From NCBI RefSeq assembly GCF_007829835.1, contig NZ_VIWP01000020.1, positions 1-60,707 on the forward strand: a DNA stretch of 60,707 nt, written 5' to 3'. Source of the stretch: Neorhizobium alkalisoli (GTDB lineage: Bacteria; Pseudomonadota; Alphaproteobacteria; Rhizobiales; Rhizobiaceae). Under the pieces are notes generated by a model. It was not told the DNA's origin and did not search any database. It saw nothing but the letters and a program-made list of their open reading frames with translations. Made by a program: the position numbers and the translations under genes. Positions 42,771-50,472 of the stretch are shown here, one piece after another (the stretch's first letter is position 1; each line of letters opens with the position of its first letter).

Positions 42771-45167
42771 GGTGATCGAACCGGAAGGCCGGCCCGCGCC
42801 GGCTTTGGTGGGGCTCAGCGCAATGCGCTTCACGGACCCCGGTGCAAGGTGGAAGCCGTTATCCGCGACCTCGTAACCGGGCACGTCCAGCATCACGGAT
42901 TGCGCGAATACATCCGTTTCGAGATCCAGCCAGAAACCGCGCTCATCTTCGCCCAGCACCGGCTTGAGCACCGGCGCATGCAGCGCGTTTCCGCGGCCGA
43001 GCGGGAAATGGAAGCTTTCGGCAATGATCTCGCCCGTCCCGGCATGTCTCAGCCGCGCCACCGTCACGTCATGGGATGGCGGGCCGAAACGATAGGCATA
43101 GGTCGTATCGAAAAAGGCGCCGAACAGGTCGGTGACGGCGATGCTCTGATCGCCGCGTCCGGCGAGCATCAGATCTCGTCGTCCGGAGACGACCGACATT
43201 CTGCCGTCTCGAAGGCAGATGACCTCGATGACGGCCGGAAGATCGTCAGAAGTTTCGTTGATCAGGTGGAGATCGAGCCCGTTCGTGCCTTCGTCGGAAA
43301 ACACGGCCTGGACCGGGCGGAAGGCACGTTTCAGGGCAAACCAGGCGGGTTTTGGCCTGGCTTCGACATCGACCACGCCCCAGCCGGGGCCGGCCATCAC
43401 GTCCTGAAAGGTGAAGGTCAGAGCGCCATTGCAGCTAGAGCCGGGACGCCGCCATTCGGCATAGGTCGTCTCCATCACCTCGCCGGTGACGGCGCGGGAA
43501 AAGGCGAGATAACGGCAGAGATCGGTCCTGCGAAGGTCATTGGCGTCGAGGCCGTAGAGCGTGCCGATATAATGGTCGCGCACATCCTCGAAATCCCAGT
43601 CGGCGCCGCTGTCACGCGGTATGCCCGCCTTGCCGCCTTCCAGTGTCTCGTCCGCTGAAAGATTGGAAAAGGCCAGGCATTCGCCGGCAAAGCGGACATT
43701 GGCCCGGCGTGCATCCTCGAGTGGCTGCCGATAGGCGCCGACGCCGTAATAATGCGCGATGCCGGCATTCGGGAAAAAGGGCAGGGCGGCGCCGCAGGGC
43801 GAGTTCGGCAGATAGGCAAGATCCGGCCGGCCTTCCGCCACCAGGCCGGCCAGGATCTCGTCGCAGAACGGGCCTTTCCAGATCCGCTCCGGCAGGCCGA
43901 GCATGGCGCCCTGCTGCCAGATCTCGCTGCCGCCGCAGACGATCGCGAGCGAAGGAGAGGCCTGCGTTGCGGCCAGAAATTGGCCGGTTTCCGATTTCAC
44001 GTGGGTGAGGAAATTTTCGTCGCCAGCCGGATAATCGAAATTGGCGAACATAAAATCCTGCCAGACGAGAATGCCGAGCTCATCGCAGAGCGCGAAAAAA
44101 TCCGGGCTTTCATAGGTGGCTATGCCCGGGATTCGGATCATGTTCATGCCGGCGTCGCGTGCGAGCTGCAGCCATTTTTCGTAAGCCTCGCGATCTCCCG
44201 GGAGGCTCAGAATATCCGCCGTGGTCCAGACCGCGCCGCGGCAGAAAATGCGTTCGCCGTTGACGCTCAGCCTGAAATCATTGCCGTCCGGACCACGATC
44301 GATTTCGATCCGGCGGAAGCCGGTGCGGGCTAGCCAAAACTCCTCGCCGTCGATCGTCAGCGTGACGTCGTAAAGCGGCTGGCTGCCATGGCTGTTCGGC
44401 CACCAGGGCTCGATATCCGGCAGGTGGAGTTCGCCGACATATTGTCCGTCCGCACCTGCCTCGATCGCCGTTTCCTGGCCATTGCAGGAGAGGCGCAGGT
44501 CTTTCGCCTTCCCCTCGAATGAAAAGCCGATGGCGAGATGGCCCTGATTGCCATCCAGCGTGCTTTTGATCGAAAGGCCGGACATGCGGCTTTCGCCCGG
44601 CCGGATCAGTCCAATTGGCCGAAAGGGGCCGACGGCGTGGATCGAAGGGCACCAGCCCGGCATGAAACCGAGCGCCGTGGTGCGGATGAGCCTCAGACCC
44701 TGATTGTCCATCAGCCGCGGCCGCCAGCGGGCGCGGGGGCCGGTCTTTTCGAGATGCGGTTTCAAGGCACGAAAGCAGATCGACAGCGTCTCTTTGCCCG
44801 TCAGCTCGATCGCCACGTCATGGCTTTCGAACATGCTTTCGCTCGAAAGGATCAGCCTGTCATCGAGATAGACGTCGGCGATCGTCGCCAGACCCTCGAA
44901 ACGCAGGATCGCCTTGCCCGGTGCCTCATCCGCCAGGGATTTTTGATACCAAGCATCACGGTCGATCAGTGTTTCCGGGTTGTTTCGGTCGAATCGTCCC
45001 AAAGCTTCCAGCGCTGCGGCGACTGTTCCAGGAACGATCGCGTCCAACCGATCCGCATCGGCCGGAATATCGCGTGGCAGGGCAAAAGCGTCCGGTTCCG
45101 TCAGGCACAGCGACCAGCTCCGGTCGAGCGCCGTCACCTGCCGCGCAAAAAACCGGTCTGCGGTCAC
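42738..45167 (-). CDS. Glycoside hydrolase family 2 protein (beta-mannosidase-like)
   Basis: The 809-residue protein has the GH2 layout: an N-terminal sugar-binding domain (VPGTVAAALEALG, DRDAWYQK), an Ig-like domain, and a TIM barrel from about 300 with GMNMIRIPGIATYES. In beta-mannosidases the acid/base sits in a GNNE or GGNE motif. Here the motif reads CGGSEIWQQ, with Ser for Asn beside the Glu. The likely nucleophile Glu is in FAGECLAFS. No signal peptide is visible, so it is cytoplasmic. It ends the operon with the carrier-protein genes, overlapping the DUF1839 gene by 4 bp. Confidence 0.82.
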   Translation of the reverse strand: MTADRFFARQVTALDRSWSLCLTEPDAFALPRDIPADADRLDAIVPGTVAAALEALGRFDRNNPETLIDRDAWYQKSLADEAPGKAILRFEGLATIADVYLDDRLILSSESMFESHDVAIELTGKETLSICFRALKPHLEKTGPRARWRPRLMDNQGLRLIRTTALGFMPGWCPSIHAVGPFRPIGLIRPGESRMSGLSIKSTLDGNQGHLAIGFSFEGKAKDLRLSCNGQETAIEAGADGQYVGELHLPDIEPWWPNSHGSQPLYDVTLTIDGEEFWLARTGFRRIEIDRGPDGNDFRLSVNGERIFCRGAVWTTADILSLPGDREAYEKWLQLARDAGMNMIRIPGIATYESPDFFALCDELGILVWQDFMFANFDYPAGDENFLTHVKSETGQFLAATQASPSLAIVCGGSEIWQQGAMLGLPERIWKGPFCDEILAGLVAEGRPDLAYLPNSPCGAALPFFPNAGIAHYYGVGAYRQPLEDARRANVRFAGECLAFSNLSADETLEGGKAGIPRDSGADWDFEDVRDHYIGTLYGLDANDLRRTDLCRYLAFSRAVTGEVMETTYAEWRRPGSSCNGALTFTFQDVMAGPGWGVVDVEARPKPAWFALKRAFRPVQAVFSDEGTNGLDLHLINETSDDLPAVIEVICLRDGRMSVVSGRRDLMLAGRGDQSIAVTDLFGAFFDTTYAYRFGPPSHDVTVARLRHAGTGEIIAESFHFPLGRGNALHAPVLKPVLGEDERGFWLDLETDVFAQSVMLDVPGYEVADNGFHLAPGSVKRIALSPTKAGAGRPSGSITSLGGDGVMRF

Positions 45168-46147
45168 GCGGCCTCGCGTGACTGGTCGAGCGTGCGGCCG
45201 AGATCGCTCATCAGCCCGTCCCAGGCGTCAGCCGCCGGTTCGAGTGCCGCCGCCAGAGGTTCGAATTTCTTGCGGGCCAGCGCCCGTGCCAGCAGGAACT
45301 GGGTGGACTTGGCGGTCTCGGAAATTTTTAGCGCCTTCTTCTCCGGCACTTCGAAGGCGCCGTGGTTCAGCCAGGCGAGATGGCTGGCGAGAAGCTCGAA
45401 ATTCGCCCCCAGCTGACGCAGCGTGTTGAACGCATATTTATGGAAGAAGGCGAAGTCGCGCTCGGCCAGCCGGTGTGCCTGCTCAGGAAACACGCTGGCA
45501 AAGGCGCGCACCGGATTGGCCTCCGGGCGGCGGGCATAATGATGCCGCAGCAGTTTCCAGGCCATCTCGCGGATCGATCGCTGCGACGGATAGGAGGCGG
45601 GGAATTTGGCAAATTCCGTATAGGGCAGAAAAAGCGGCGCATCCGGGCCGCCGTTCAGCTGCAGCAGACCGACAAGGTCATTGCCCGACAGGGTGAAGAA
45701 GCCGCCATTGTGGAAATAGTCGAGTTCCCGTCTTTCGAGATCGAGGCGATTGATCGCGACCGTCGTCTTGCCGTGTTCCTGATGGTAGGTCAGGCCGCGC
45801 GTATCGGGCAGGTAATAGCTGTCGAGCTCAAGCAGCGTCAGCCGGCCGCGGCCGATTTGCTCCAGAACATGCCGCTGCGGCGCGTCGAAAATCGCCAGTT
45901 CCGTGACACGAATGCCGTAAAGCGCTTCGAGGTCTTCCAGCGGCACCTTGAAGAAGGTGAACTGGTCGCCTTCGAAATCCTGGGTCAGGGTGAAGGCGAG
46001 CATCGCCTCCGGCTGCATGCCGGCTGCGGACAAAACCTCGATCCACAGATCGGCATAACAATTGGTTTCCGGCCAGATGCGGTCGGCCGAATGCAGGGCG
46101 TGCGGACGATAGTGTGTCGGGTCGAGCCTGTCGAAAACCTTGGTCAT
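45164..46147 (-). CDS. DUF1839-family protein
   Basis: The 327-residue protein matches the DUF1839 family, known mainly from rhizobia beside aminoacyl:carrier-protein ligases. It has ETNCYADLWIEVLSAAG near the N-terminus, QDFEGDQFTFFKVP and LDSYYLPDTRGLTYHQEH in the middle and a helical C-terminal half. The Cys in NCYADLW and the His in YHQEHGK are candidates for catalysis, by analogy with papain-like or acyl-transfer enzymes, but this is inference. It lies 4 bp after the ligase gene and overlaps the GH2 gene by 4 bp, so it is tightly part of this operon. Confidence 0.8.
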   Translation of the reverse strand: MTKVFDRLDPTHYRPHALHSADRIWPETNCYADLWIEVLSAAGMQPEAMLAFTLTQDFEGDQFTFFKVPLEDLEALYGIRVTELAIFDAPQRHVLEQIGRGRLTLLELDSYYLPDTRGLTYHQEHGKTTVAINRLDLERRELDYFHNGGFFTLSGNDLVGLLQLNGGPDAPLFLPYTEFAKFPASYPSQRSIREMAWKLLRHHYARRPEANPVRAFASVFPEQAHRLAERDFAFFHKYAFNTLRQLGANFELLASHLAWLNHGAFEVPEKKALKISETAKSTQFLLARALARKKFEPLAAALEPAADAWDGLMSDLGRTLDQSREAA

Positions 46148-46151
46148 AATA

Positions 46152-47060
46152 TTATCCCCAAAGCGTGGCGCGCACCTCTTGCGGCCATGCCTTCACGTCG
46201 AGCCCATGGGTGTGGAACAGTGCCAGCGCGATACGCTCCAGGCCGAAACCGACGCAGGCGGTATGCGCAACACTGCCATCTTCCAGGTTCAGGCCCCATT
46301 TGGTGCCGAATGCGTCCTGGTGATAGTTGAAGCTCATGCAGGCGGTCGGATTGGCGGTCGAGGTGATCGGGATCAGCAGCTCGAATTTCAGGTTCTGATC
46401 CCGCTGATTGTTGGCCATCATCTTGCCGGCGCGGCCGAAGAACGGGTCGTTTGCGATGTCGATCGTCACGTCGAGACCGACCGATTTCATCATCTCGACG
46501 CCGCGGTCCATCCAGCTCTGGCGGAAATCCGTGACATGCTGCTGCGTGCCCATGCAGACATATTCGCGCATGCGGAAAAGCTGCTGGCGGGCCGGATCCT
46601 TCGACGGTTCGTGGCGGAAGCAGTAGCTCTGCAGGTCATAGAGCGCGCCCTTCGCCGAAATCTTGCCGCGGCGGGCGACGGTCGGGTAAAGCGGGTAGCA
46701 GGCAGCCGGCGTCAGCACGATATCGGTCGCTTCCTGGCCGGCGGTCCAGTCGTCGCCCACTTCCATGCATTTCAGCAGGCTCATATGGTCGAGTTCGCTG
46801 CCGCAGAAGGAGTGGACGGTGCCGGCGAGCTGTGGAAAGCTCTTCATGTAACCGCTGGTCTCGAAAAATTCGCGGTTCATGCCCGGCGGAAAGCGCATCG
46901 CCTCGGCGCCATCGCCGCCACCAACGCGGTCGATCAGCCGCTCGAAGGCTGCGATCACGTCTTCGAACTGGCCGCTGCGGCCGTAAAGGCCATCAACACC
47001 GGTTTCGATCAGCAGGCCTGCATCGAACAGTCGATCAAGAAATGAAACTTGCATATCCAT
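46152..47060 (-). CDS. Amino acid:[carrier protein] ligase (class II aaRS-like)
   Basis: The 302-residue protein is a class II seryl-tRNA-synthetase-like catalytic core without a tRNA-binding arm. Class II motif 2 (SYCFRHEPS, residue 145) and motif 3 (GFGLERIAL, residue 271) are intact. Cys121, Glu166 and Cys269 match the spacing of the zinc ligands described for the Bradyrhizobium enzyme. Such ligases activate glycine or alanine and load it on the phosphopantetheine of a small carrier protein. The ATG at 47060 follows GAGGGGG. The cognate carrier protein gene is two genes upstream. Confidence 0.93.
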   Translation of the reverse strand: MDMQVSFLDRLFDAGLLIETGVDGLYGRSGQFEDVIAAFERLIDRVGGGDGAEAMRFPPGMNREFFETSGYMKSFPQLAGTVHSFCGSELDHMSLLKCMEVGDDWTAGQEATDIVLTPAACYPLYPTVARRGKISAKGALYDLQSYCFRHEPSKDPARQQLFRMREYVCMGTQQHVTDFRQSWMDRGVEMMKSVGLDVTIDIANDPFFGRAGKMMANNQRDQNLKFELLIPITSTANPTACMSFNYHQDAFGTKWGLNLEDGSVAHTACVGFGLERIALALFHTHGLDVKAWPQEVRATLWG

Positions 47061-47106
47061 GACTTTACCCCCTCGGTAAATCACTTGCGGTTCTATAAAT
47101 CGGGTC

Positions 47107-48303
47107 TCAGCCGAAAAGGCTGGTATCGGGCTTCTGAATGAGCAGCATGGTCGACGTGTTGCCGAGAATGCGGTCGTTTGAAATCATCAGCTGGGCGGAA
47201 TGGGCGTCGCGCAGGTGGCGGCCGAGACTGTAGGGCGTGCCGTTCTTGTAACCCATGATGCCGCAGATGATCATCGCCTGGTTGATGATCGTCAGGATCG
47301 TTTCCGACGAGGACAGTTTCACATTGTTCATGGCAATCGAAAACGCCATGGACGAAAGCTGGTCCGCATCGCGTTTCGCAGCCTCGTAAAGCTTCAGGCC
47401 GGACTGGATATTGGCCTTCAGCATCTGCAGCATGTTCGATGCCTCGGCGAGACGTGCCGCACCGGGCGGCGTCGCGCCGTTCGACTTGCGGGCGGCTGCC
47501 CGAACGAAAGCCTGGGCGCGCAGAACCGCGTCGGCGGCAATGCCGAACCAGACCGCGCTCCAGAGAAGATGCGAGGTGGCGAGCATGGATTGTGCGGCAA
47601 TCTCGGCAAACGGTTTTGGAAAGACCTGTTCGGCCGGCGCCTCGCCCTTGAACAGAAAACCGTCGGAGCAGGTGCCGCGCATGCCGAGCGTGTCCCAGTC
47701 CACGGTCTTCTGCAGCGTATACTGGCCCTTCCTGAAGACCGTCATCACCTGGTCGCCGGGTGCCGCCGTCTCATGGGCACGGGAGGTGACCATGATCGCA
47801 TCGGCATGGGCGCCGTAGGAAATCACCGTTGCATCCTTGGTGAGCCGGCAGGTCTCGCCGTCGATCTCGATCGCGCAGATGGAGTTGCGCATATTGCCGC
47901 CGATCCCGCCTTCCGTCGTCGCCGAGGCGACCAGAAGCTGACGGGCGGCCAGTTCGTGCATGAAGCCGGAGTGCCAGGCGCTGTCGGTGCCATGCTCGAC
48001 AAGGCTCGAAACCTTGATCTGGTGCATGGCAAAAACCATGGCGCTGGCCGAGCAGGCCTGCCCCAATATGGAGCAGACTTCGGCAATCTCGGACAGAGAC
48101 GCGCCTTCGCCGCCATGGCTTGCCGGCACCTGGATGCCGAGCAGCCGCTCCTCCCGCATCACCGCCACCGCCTCTTGCGGGAAGCGCGCATCACGGTCAA
48201 CGGCGTCTGCAAATTCCGCCGCCACCTTCGCCACGCGCCCTGCCCGGGCGGCAAGCGTCATGTCTGCGCTCTTGAGGTCGGCAACCAGGACGGCGGCGCT
48301 CAT
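47107..48303 (-). CDS. Acyl-CoA-dehydrogenase-like flavoprotein
   Basis: The 398-residue protein has the acyl-CoA dehydrogenase fold: an N-terminal helical domain (MREERLLGIQVPASHGGEG), a middle beta domain (SATTEGGIGGNMRNS, DWDTLGMRGTCSDGF) and a C-terminal four-helix bundle ending SLGRHLRDAHSAQLM with ISNDRILGN. The usual catalytic Glu is not evident in that last segment. It lies between the carrier-protein and ligase genes, so it may oxidise an aminoacyl group held on the carrier, as flavin enzymes do in some peptide-antibiotic pathways. That function is inference. Confidence 0.82.
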   Translation of the reverse strand: MSAAVLVADLKSADMTLAARAGRVAKVAAEFADAVDRDARFPQEAVAVMREERLLGIQVPASHGGEGASLSEIAEVCSILGQACSASAMVFAMHQIKVSSLVEHGTDSAWHSGFMHELAARQLLVASATTEGGIGGNMRNSICAIEIDGETCRLTKDATVISYGAHADAIMVTSRAHETAAPGDQVMTVFRKGQYTLQKTVDWDTLGMRGTCSDGFLFKGEAPAEQVFPKPFAEIAAQSMLATSHLLWSAVWFGIAADAVLRAQAFVRAAARKSNGATPPGAARLAEASNMLQMLKANIQSGLKLYEAAKRDADQLSSMAFSIAMNNVKLSSSETILTIINQAMIICGIMGYKNGTPYSLGRHLRDAHSAQLMISNDRILGNTSTMLLIQKPDTSLFG

Positions 48304-48305
48304 CT

Positions 48306-48557
48306 TCAGGCCGCTGCCTGCGTCTTGACGATCTGGGTGAGCGTCTGTTCGATCGCCTGAATGCTGGCGAAGGACTTGCGGTTCAGCAGGCTGTCGGGAA
48401 ATTCCAGATCAAATGCTTCCTCGATGCCGAGCATCAGCTGCACGGAGGCAAAGGAGGAAAGGCCGGCTGCATAGAGATCCGCGTCGTCCGCAATCTCGTT
48501 CACCGCCACCGGAAGGCCGCCGACACGGCCCAGAAGTTCGCGAATGGTCTCGTTCAT
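48306..48557 (-). CDS. Acyl/aminoacyl carrier protein
   Basis: The 83-residue protein is a PPant-binding carrier. The attachment site reads LYAAGLSSFASVQLM, so Ser35 receives phosphopantetheine; the usual Asp before it is Ser here. Three to four helices are predicted from the pattern, with an acidic recognition helix (GIEEAFDLEFPD). ATG 48557 follows GGGGGAT at 6 nt; five codons more are possible upstream. It is first in the operon and should be the partner of the aminoacyl:carrier-protein ligase. Confidence 0.92.
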   Translation of the reverse strand: MNETIRELLGRVGGLPVAVNEIADDADLYAAGLSSFASVQLMLGIEEAFDLEFPDSLLNRKSFASIQAIEQTLTQIVKTQAAA

Positions 48558-48752
48558 CTCGACATCCCCCAATCAATGTATCGCTGTCATCGCTGCCCAT
48601 TTGTTTAGGATGGAAAGCATAAGGAAGCGGTAACGGACATGCTGAAGATCAGGCTGCGGGATTCGTTAGAATTCGATCGATGGGTGGAAGATCAGGGTAA
48701 GAATTGGGGTGGTTGAGGCACAGATGTTGATTTTGGCACCTGTGCAAGCCCG

Positions 48753-48906
48753 CCCCCCTCTGCCCTGCCGGGCATCTCCCCCACAAGGGGGGAGATCTGC
48801 CTGTGGCGACCTTTCGCCCTTCTCGGTTGTCGAGATCGCATAATGCCAGAGCGCCCAGCGGATCTCCCCACCCGTGGGGGAGATGCCCGGCAGGGCAGAG
48901 GGGGGG
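48753..48906. repeat. 154-bp inverted-repeat element, intergenic copy
   Basis: The arms (CCCCCCTCTGCCCTGCCGGG and its inverse at the far end, each about 47 bp) match those of the element inside cobN almost exactly, with the same total length of 154 bp by my count. The middle 60 bp differ, apart from a short shared AGCGGATCT at the right arm. It lies about 195 bp upstream of the carrier-protein gene. Confidence 0.9.
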
Positions 48907-49425
48907 CCACACGGCGCCACCTCAAAAAAATTTCACCGCGCGTTTTCCCCCTCCCCAAAACCTGTGCCTATAATCATCAGGTTCCGTCACGGATACACCG
49001 GCAGGCGTGCCGGCGAGGCGGGATCGGCGCGGGGTGTGAGGGAGAGACGCAGGATCTCGCATCCCGGGTTCGCGGAAAATGGTCTCCCTCCGGCGAGACG
49101 GGGAGTTTTGACGGGTTCGGACCGGCCCGTCATGACTTGATGCCCGACCAGGGCGCCGGGCGTGCCTGTGCGGCACACAGGGTGGTTCGACGGACAAGTT
49201 TTGCCGGGCTTTCAGTCCGCGACACTTTTCGAAAGACCGGCGGAAAAAGACCGTCCGGAAGAACCACGGCAGAGGGACCGAAGTCGCGGGCAAAAACCGC
49301 CGAACGGGGCGCCGAGAGGTGTCATTTGTTTTTGAATTTGCGAGGCAGCTTTCGTCGCCCCGTCCGTTCAATGAAATTTTCCCGATCGCCAAGGCCGTAT
49401 TGTGCCTTGTCGCCGCGCGTTCATG
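48907..49425. other. Unassigned region with several hairpins
   Basis: About 520 bp lie between the palindromic element and epmB with no convincing gene. Frames open on both strands but give Arg/Ser/Pro-rich, non-protein-like translations. Several stems are visible, such as GAGGGAGA with TCTCCCTC (49038-49045 and 49083-49090), CCGGCA with TGCCGG near 49001-49016, and GACGGG with CCCGTC. It may encode a structured RNA or a long leader. It does not match RNase P, tmRNA or SRP RNA as I know them. Confidence 0.4.
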
Positions 49426-50472
49426 TCACCGGGGCGGATAGGAATGGTCGTTGCCGCGGAAATCGCTGACCGAATAACAACCGCCATCGCCGCGCACGGC
49501 GCTTTCACCGATCGGCGCCTTGCCGTGGCCGCCAGGAATGTCGAGCACATAGGTCGGCTGGCAGAGGCCGGAAATATTGCCGCGCAAGGCCGCGACGATC
49601 TTCTGGCCCTCCGCGATATCCATGCGGAAATGGCTGGTGCCGGGGGCAAGATCGGGATGGTGCAGGTAATAGGGTTTGATCCGCGTCTCGACAAAGGCCT
49701 TCATCAGGTCGCCGAGAATTTTTGGATCGTCGTTGATGCCCTTCAAAAGCACCGTCTGGCTCACCATCGGCAGGCCGGCTTCGATCAGTCTTGCGCAGGC
49801 GGCGCGGGCTTCCGCGGTCAGTTCCCGCGCGTGATTGGCATGCAGCGCCACATAGATCACCTTGCCGCTTTCCTTCAGGGCGGCAATCAGCGCCGCGTCG
49901 ATATGGTCGGGATCGACCACAGGCACACGGGTATGGAAGCGGACGATCTTTACATGCTCGATCGAGGCGAGGCCGCGCATGATCGCGCCAAGCCTGCGGG
50001 GAGAGAGCACGAGCGGGTCGCCGCCGGTGAGGATGACTTCCCAGATCTCGTCATGGGCTCGGATATAATCGAATGCTGCGGAAAGCTCGTCCGCGGACAG
50101 TGTGCCGTCGCCCTGCGGTCCGACCATTTCGCGGCGAAAACAGAAGCGGCAATAAACGGGGCAGACATGCACTGCCTTCAGAAGCACGCGGTCGGGATAA
50201 CGATGCACGATGCCCTTGACGGGGCTATGGGCATCGTCGCCGATCGGATCGGCACGTTCTTCCGGCGTGGTCAAAAGTTCGGCCGGATCGGGCACGAACT
50301 GTCGAGCAAGCGGGTCGGCCGGGTCGGCGCGGTCGATCAACGACAGCACGGTCGGTGTCAGGGCGATTGCATATCGATCGGCAACCGCGCGTACGGCCTC
50401 AAGCCTCTCCTCGGGGATCAGGCCGGCGGAATGGAGGTCGGCCGGGGTTTTCAATGAGCGGGCGGCGGTCAC
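49426..50472 (-). CDS. epmB: EF-P beta-lysylation protein EpmB (lysine 2,3-aminomutase-like)
   Basis: EpmB is a radical SAM, PLP-dependent enzyme that converts L-alpha-lysine to (R)-beta-lysine for attachment to elongation factor P. The 348 residues contain the radical-SAM triad CPVYCRFC (Cys104, 108, 111), ILTGGDPLVLSPRRL and FHTRVPVVDPDHI. The C-terminus keeps TYVLDIPGGHGKAP. It overlaps epmA by 4 bp (ATGA), and efp is divergent beyond epmA, so all three genes of the modification are together. Confidence 0.93.
   Translation of the reverse strand: MTAARSLKTPADLHSAGLIPEERLEAVRAVADRYAIALTPTVLSLIDRADPADPLARQFVPDPAELLTTPEERADPIGDDAHSPVKGIVHRYPDRVLLKAVHVCPVYCRFCFRREMVGPQGDGTLSADELSAAFDYIRAHDEIWEVILTGGDPLVLSPRRLGAIMRGLASIEHVKIVRFHTRVPVVDPDHIDAALIAALKESGKVIYVALHANHARELTAEARAACARLIEAGLPMVSQTVLLKGINDDPKILGDLMKAFVETRIKPYYLHHPDLAPGTSHFRMDIAEGQKIVAALRGNISGLCQPTYVLDIPGGHGKAPIGESAVRGDGGCYSVSDFRGNDHSYPPR

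Noticed and set aside
46152..47060. The ligase as a second seryl-tRNA synthetase
   Set aside because: It lacks the N-terminal coiled-coil tRNA-binding arm, is only 302 residues and sits beside a carrier protein gene.
48753..48906. Possible CRISPR repeat or transcription terminator
   Set aside because: It is a single long inverted repeat, not an array, and its arms match the element inside cobN; it has no U-run.
48922..49392. Minus-strand frame of 156 codons upstream of the carrier-protein operon
   Set aside because: Arg/Ser/Pro-rich, no family resemblance and poor ribosome site; treated as possible structured RNA instead.
48907..49425. RNase P RNA, tmRNA or SRP RNA
   Set aside because: None of the conserved cores I know (such as GAGGAAAGTCCGGGC of RNase P) is present on either strand.
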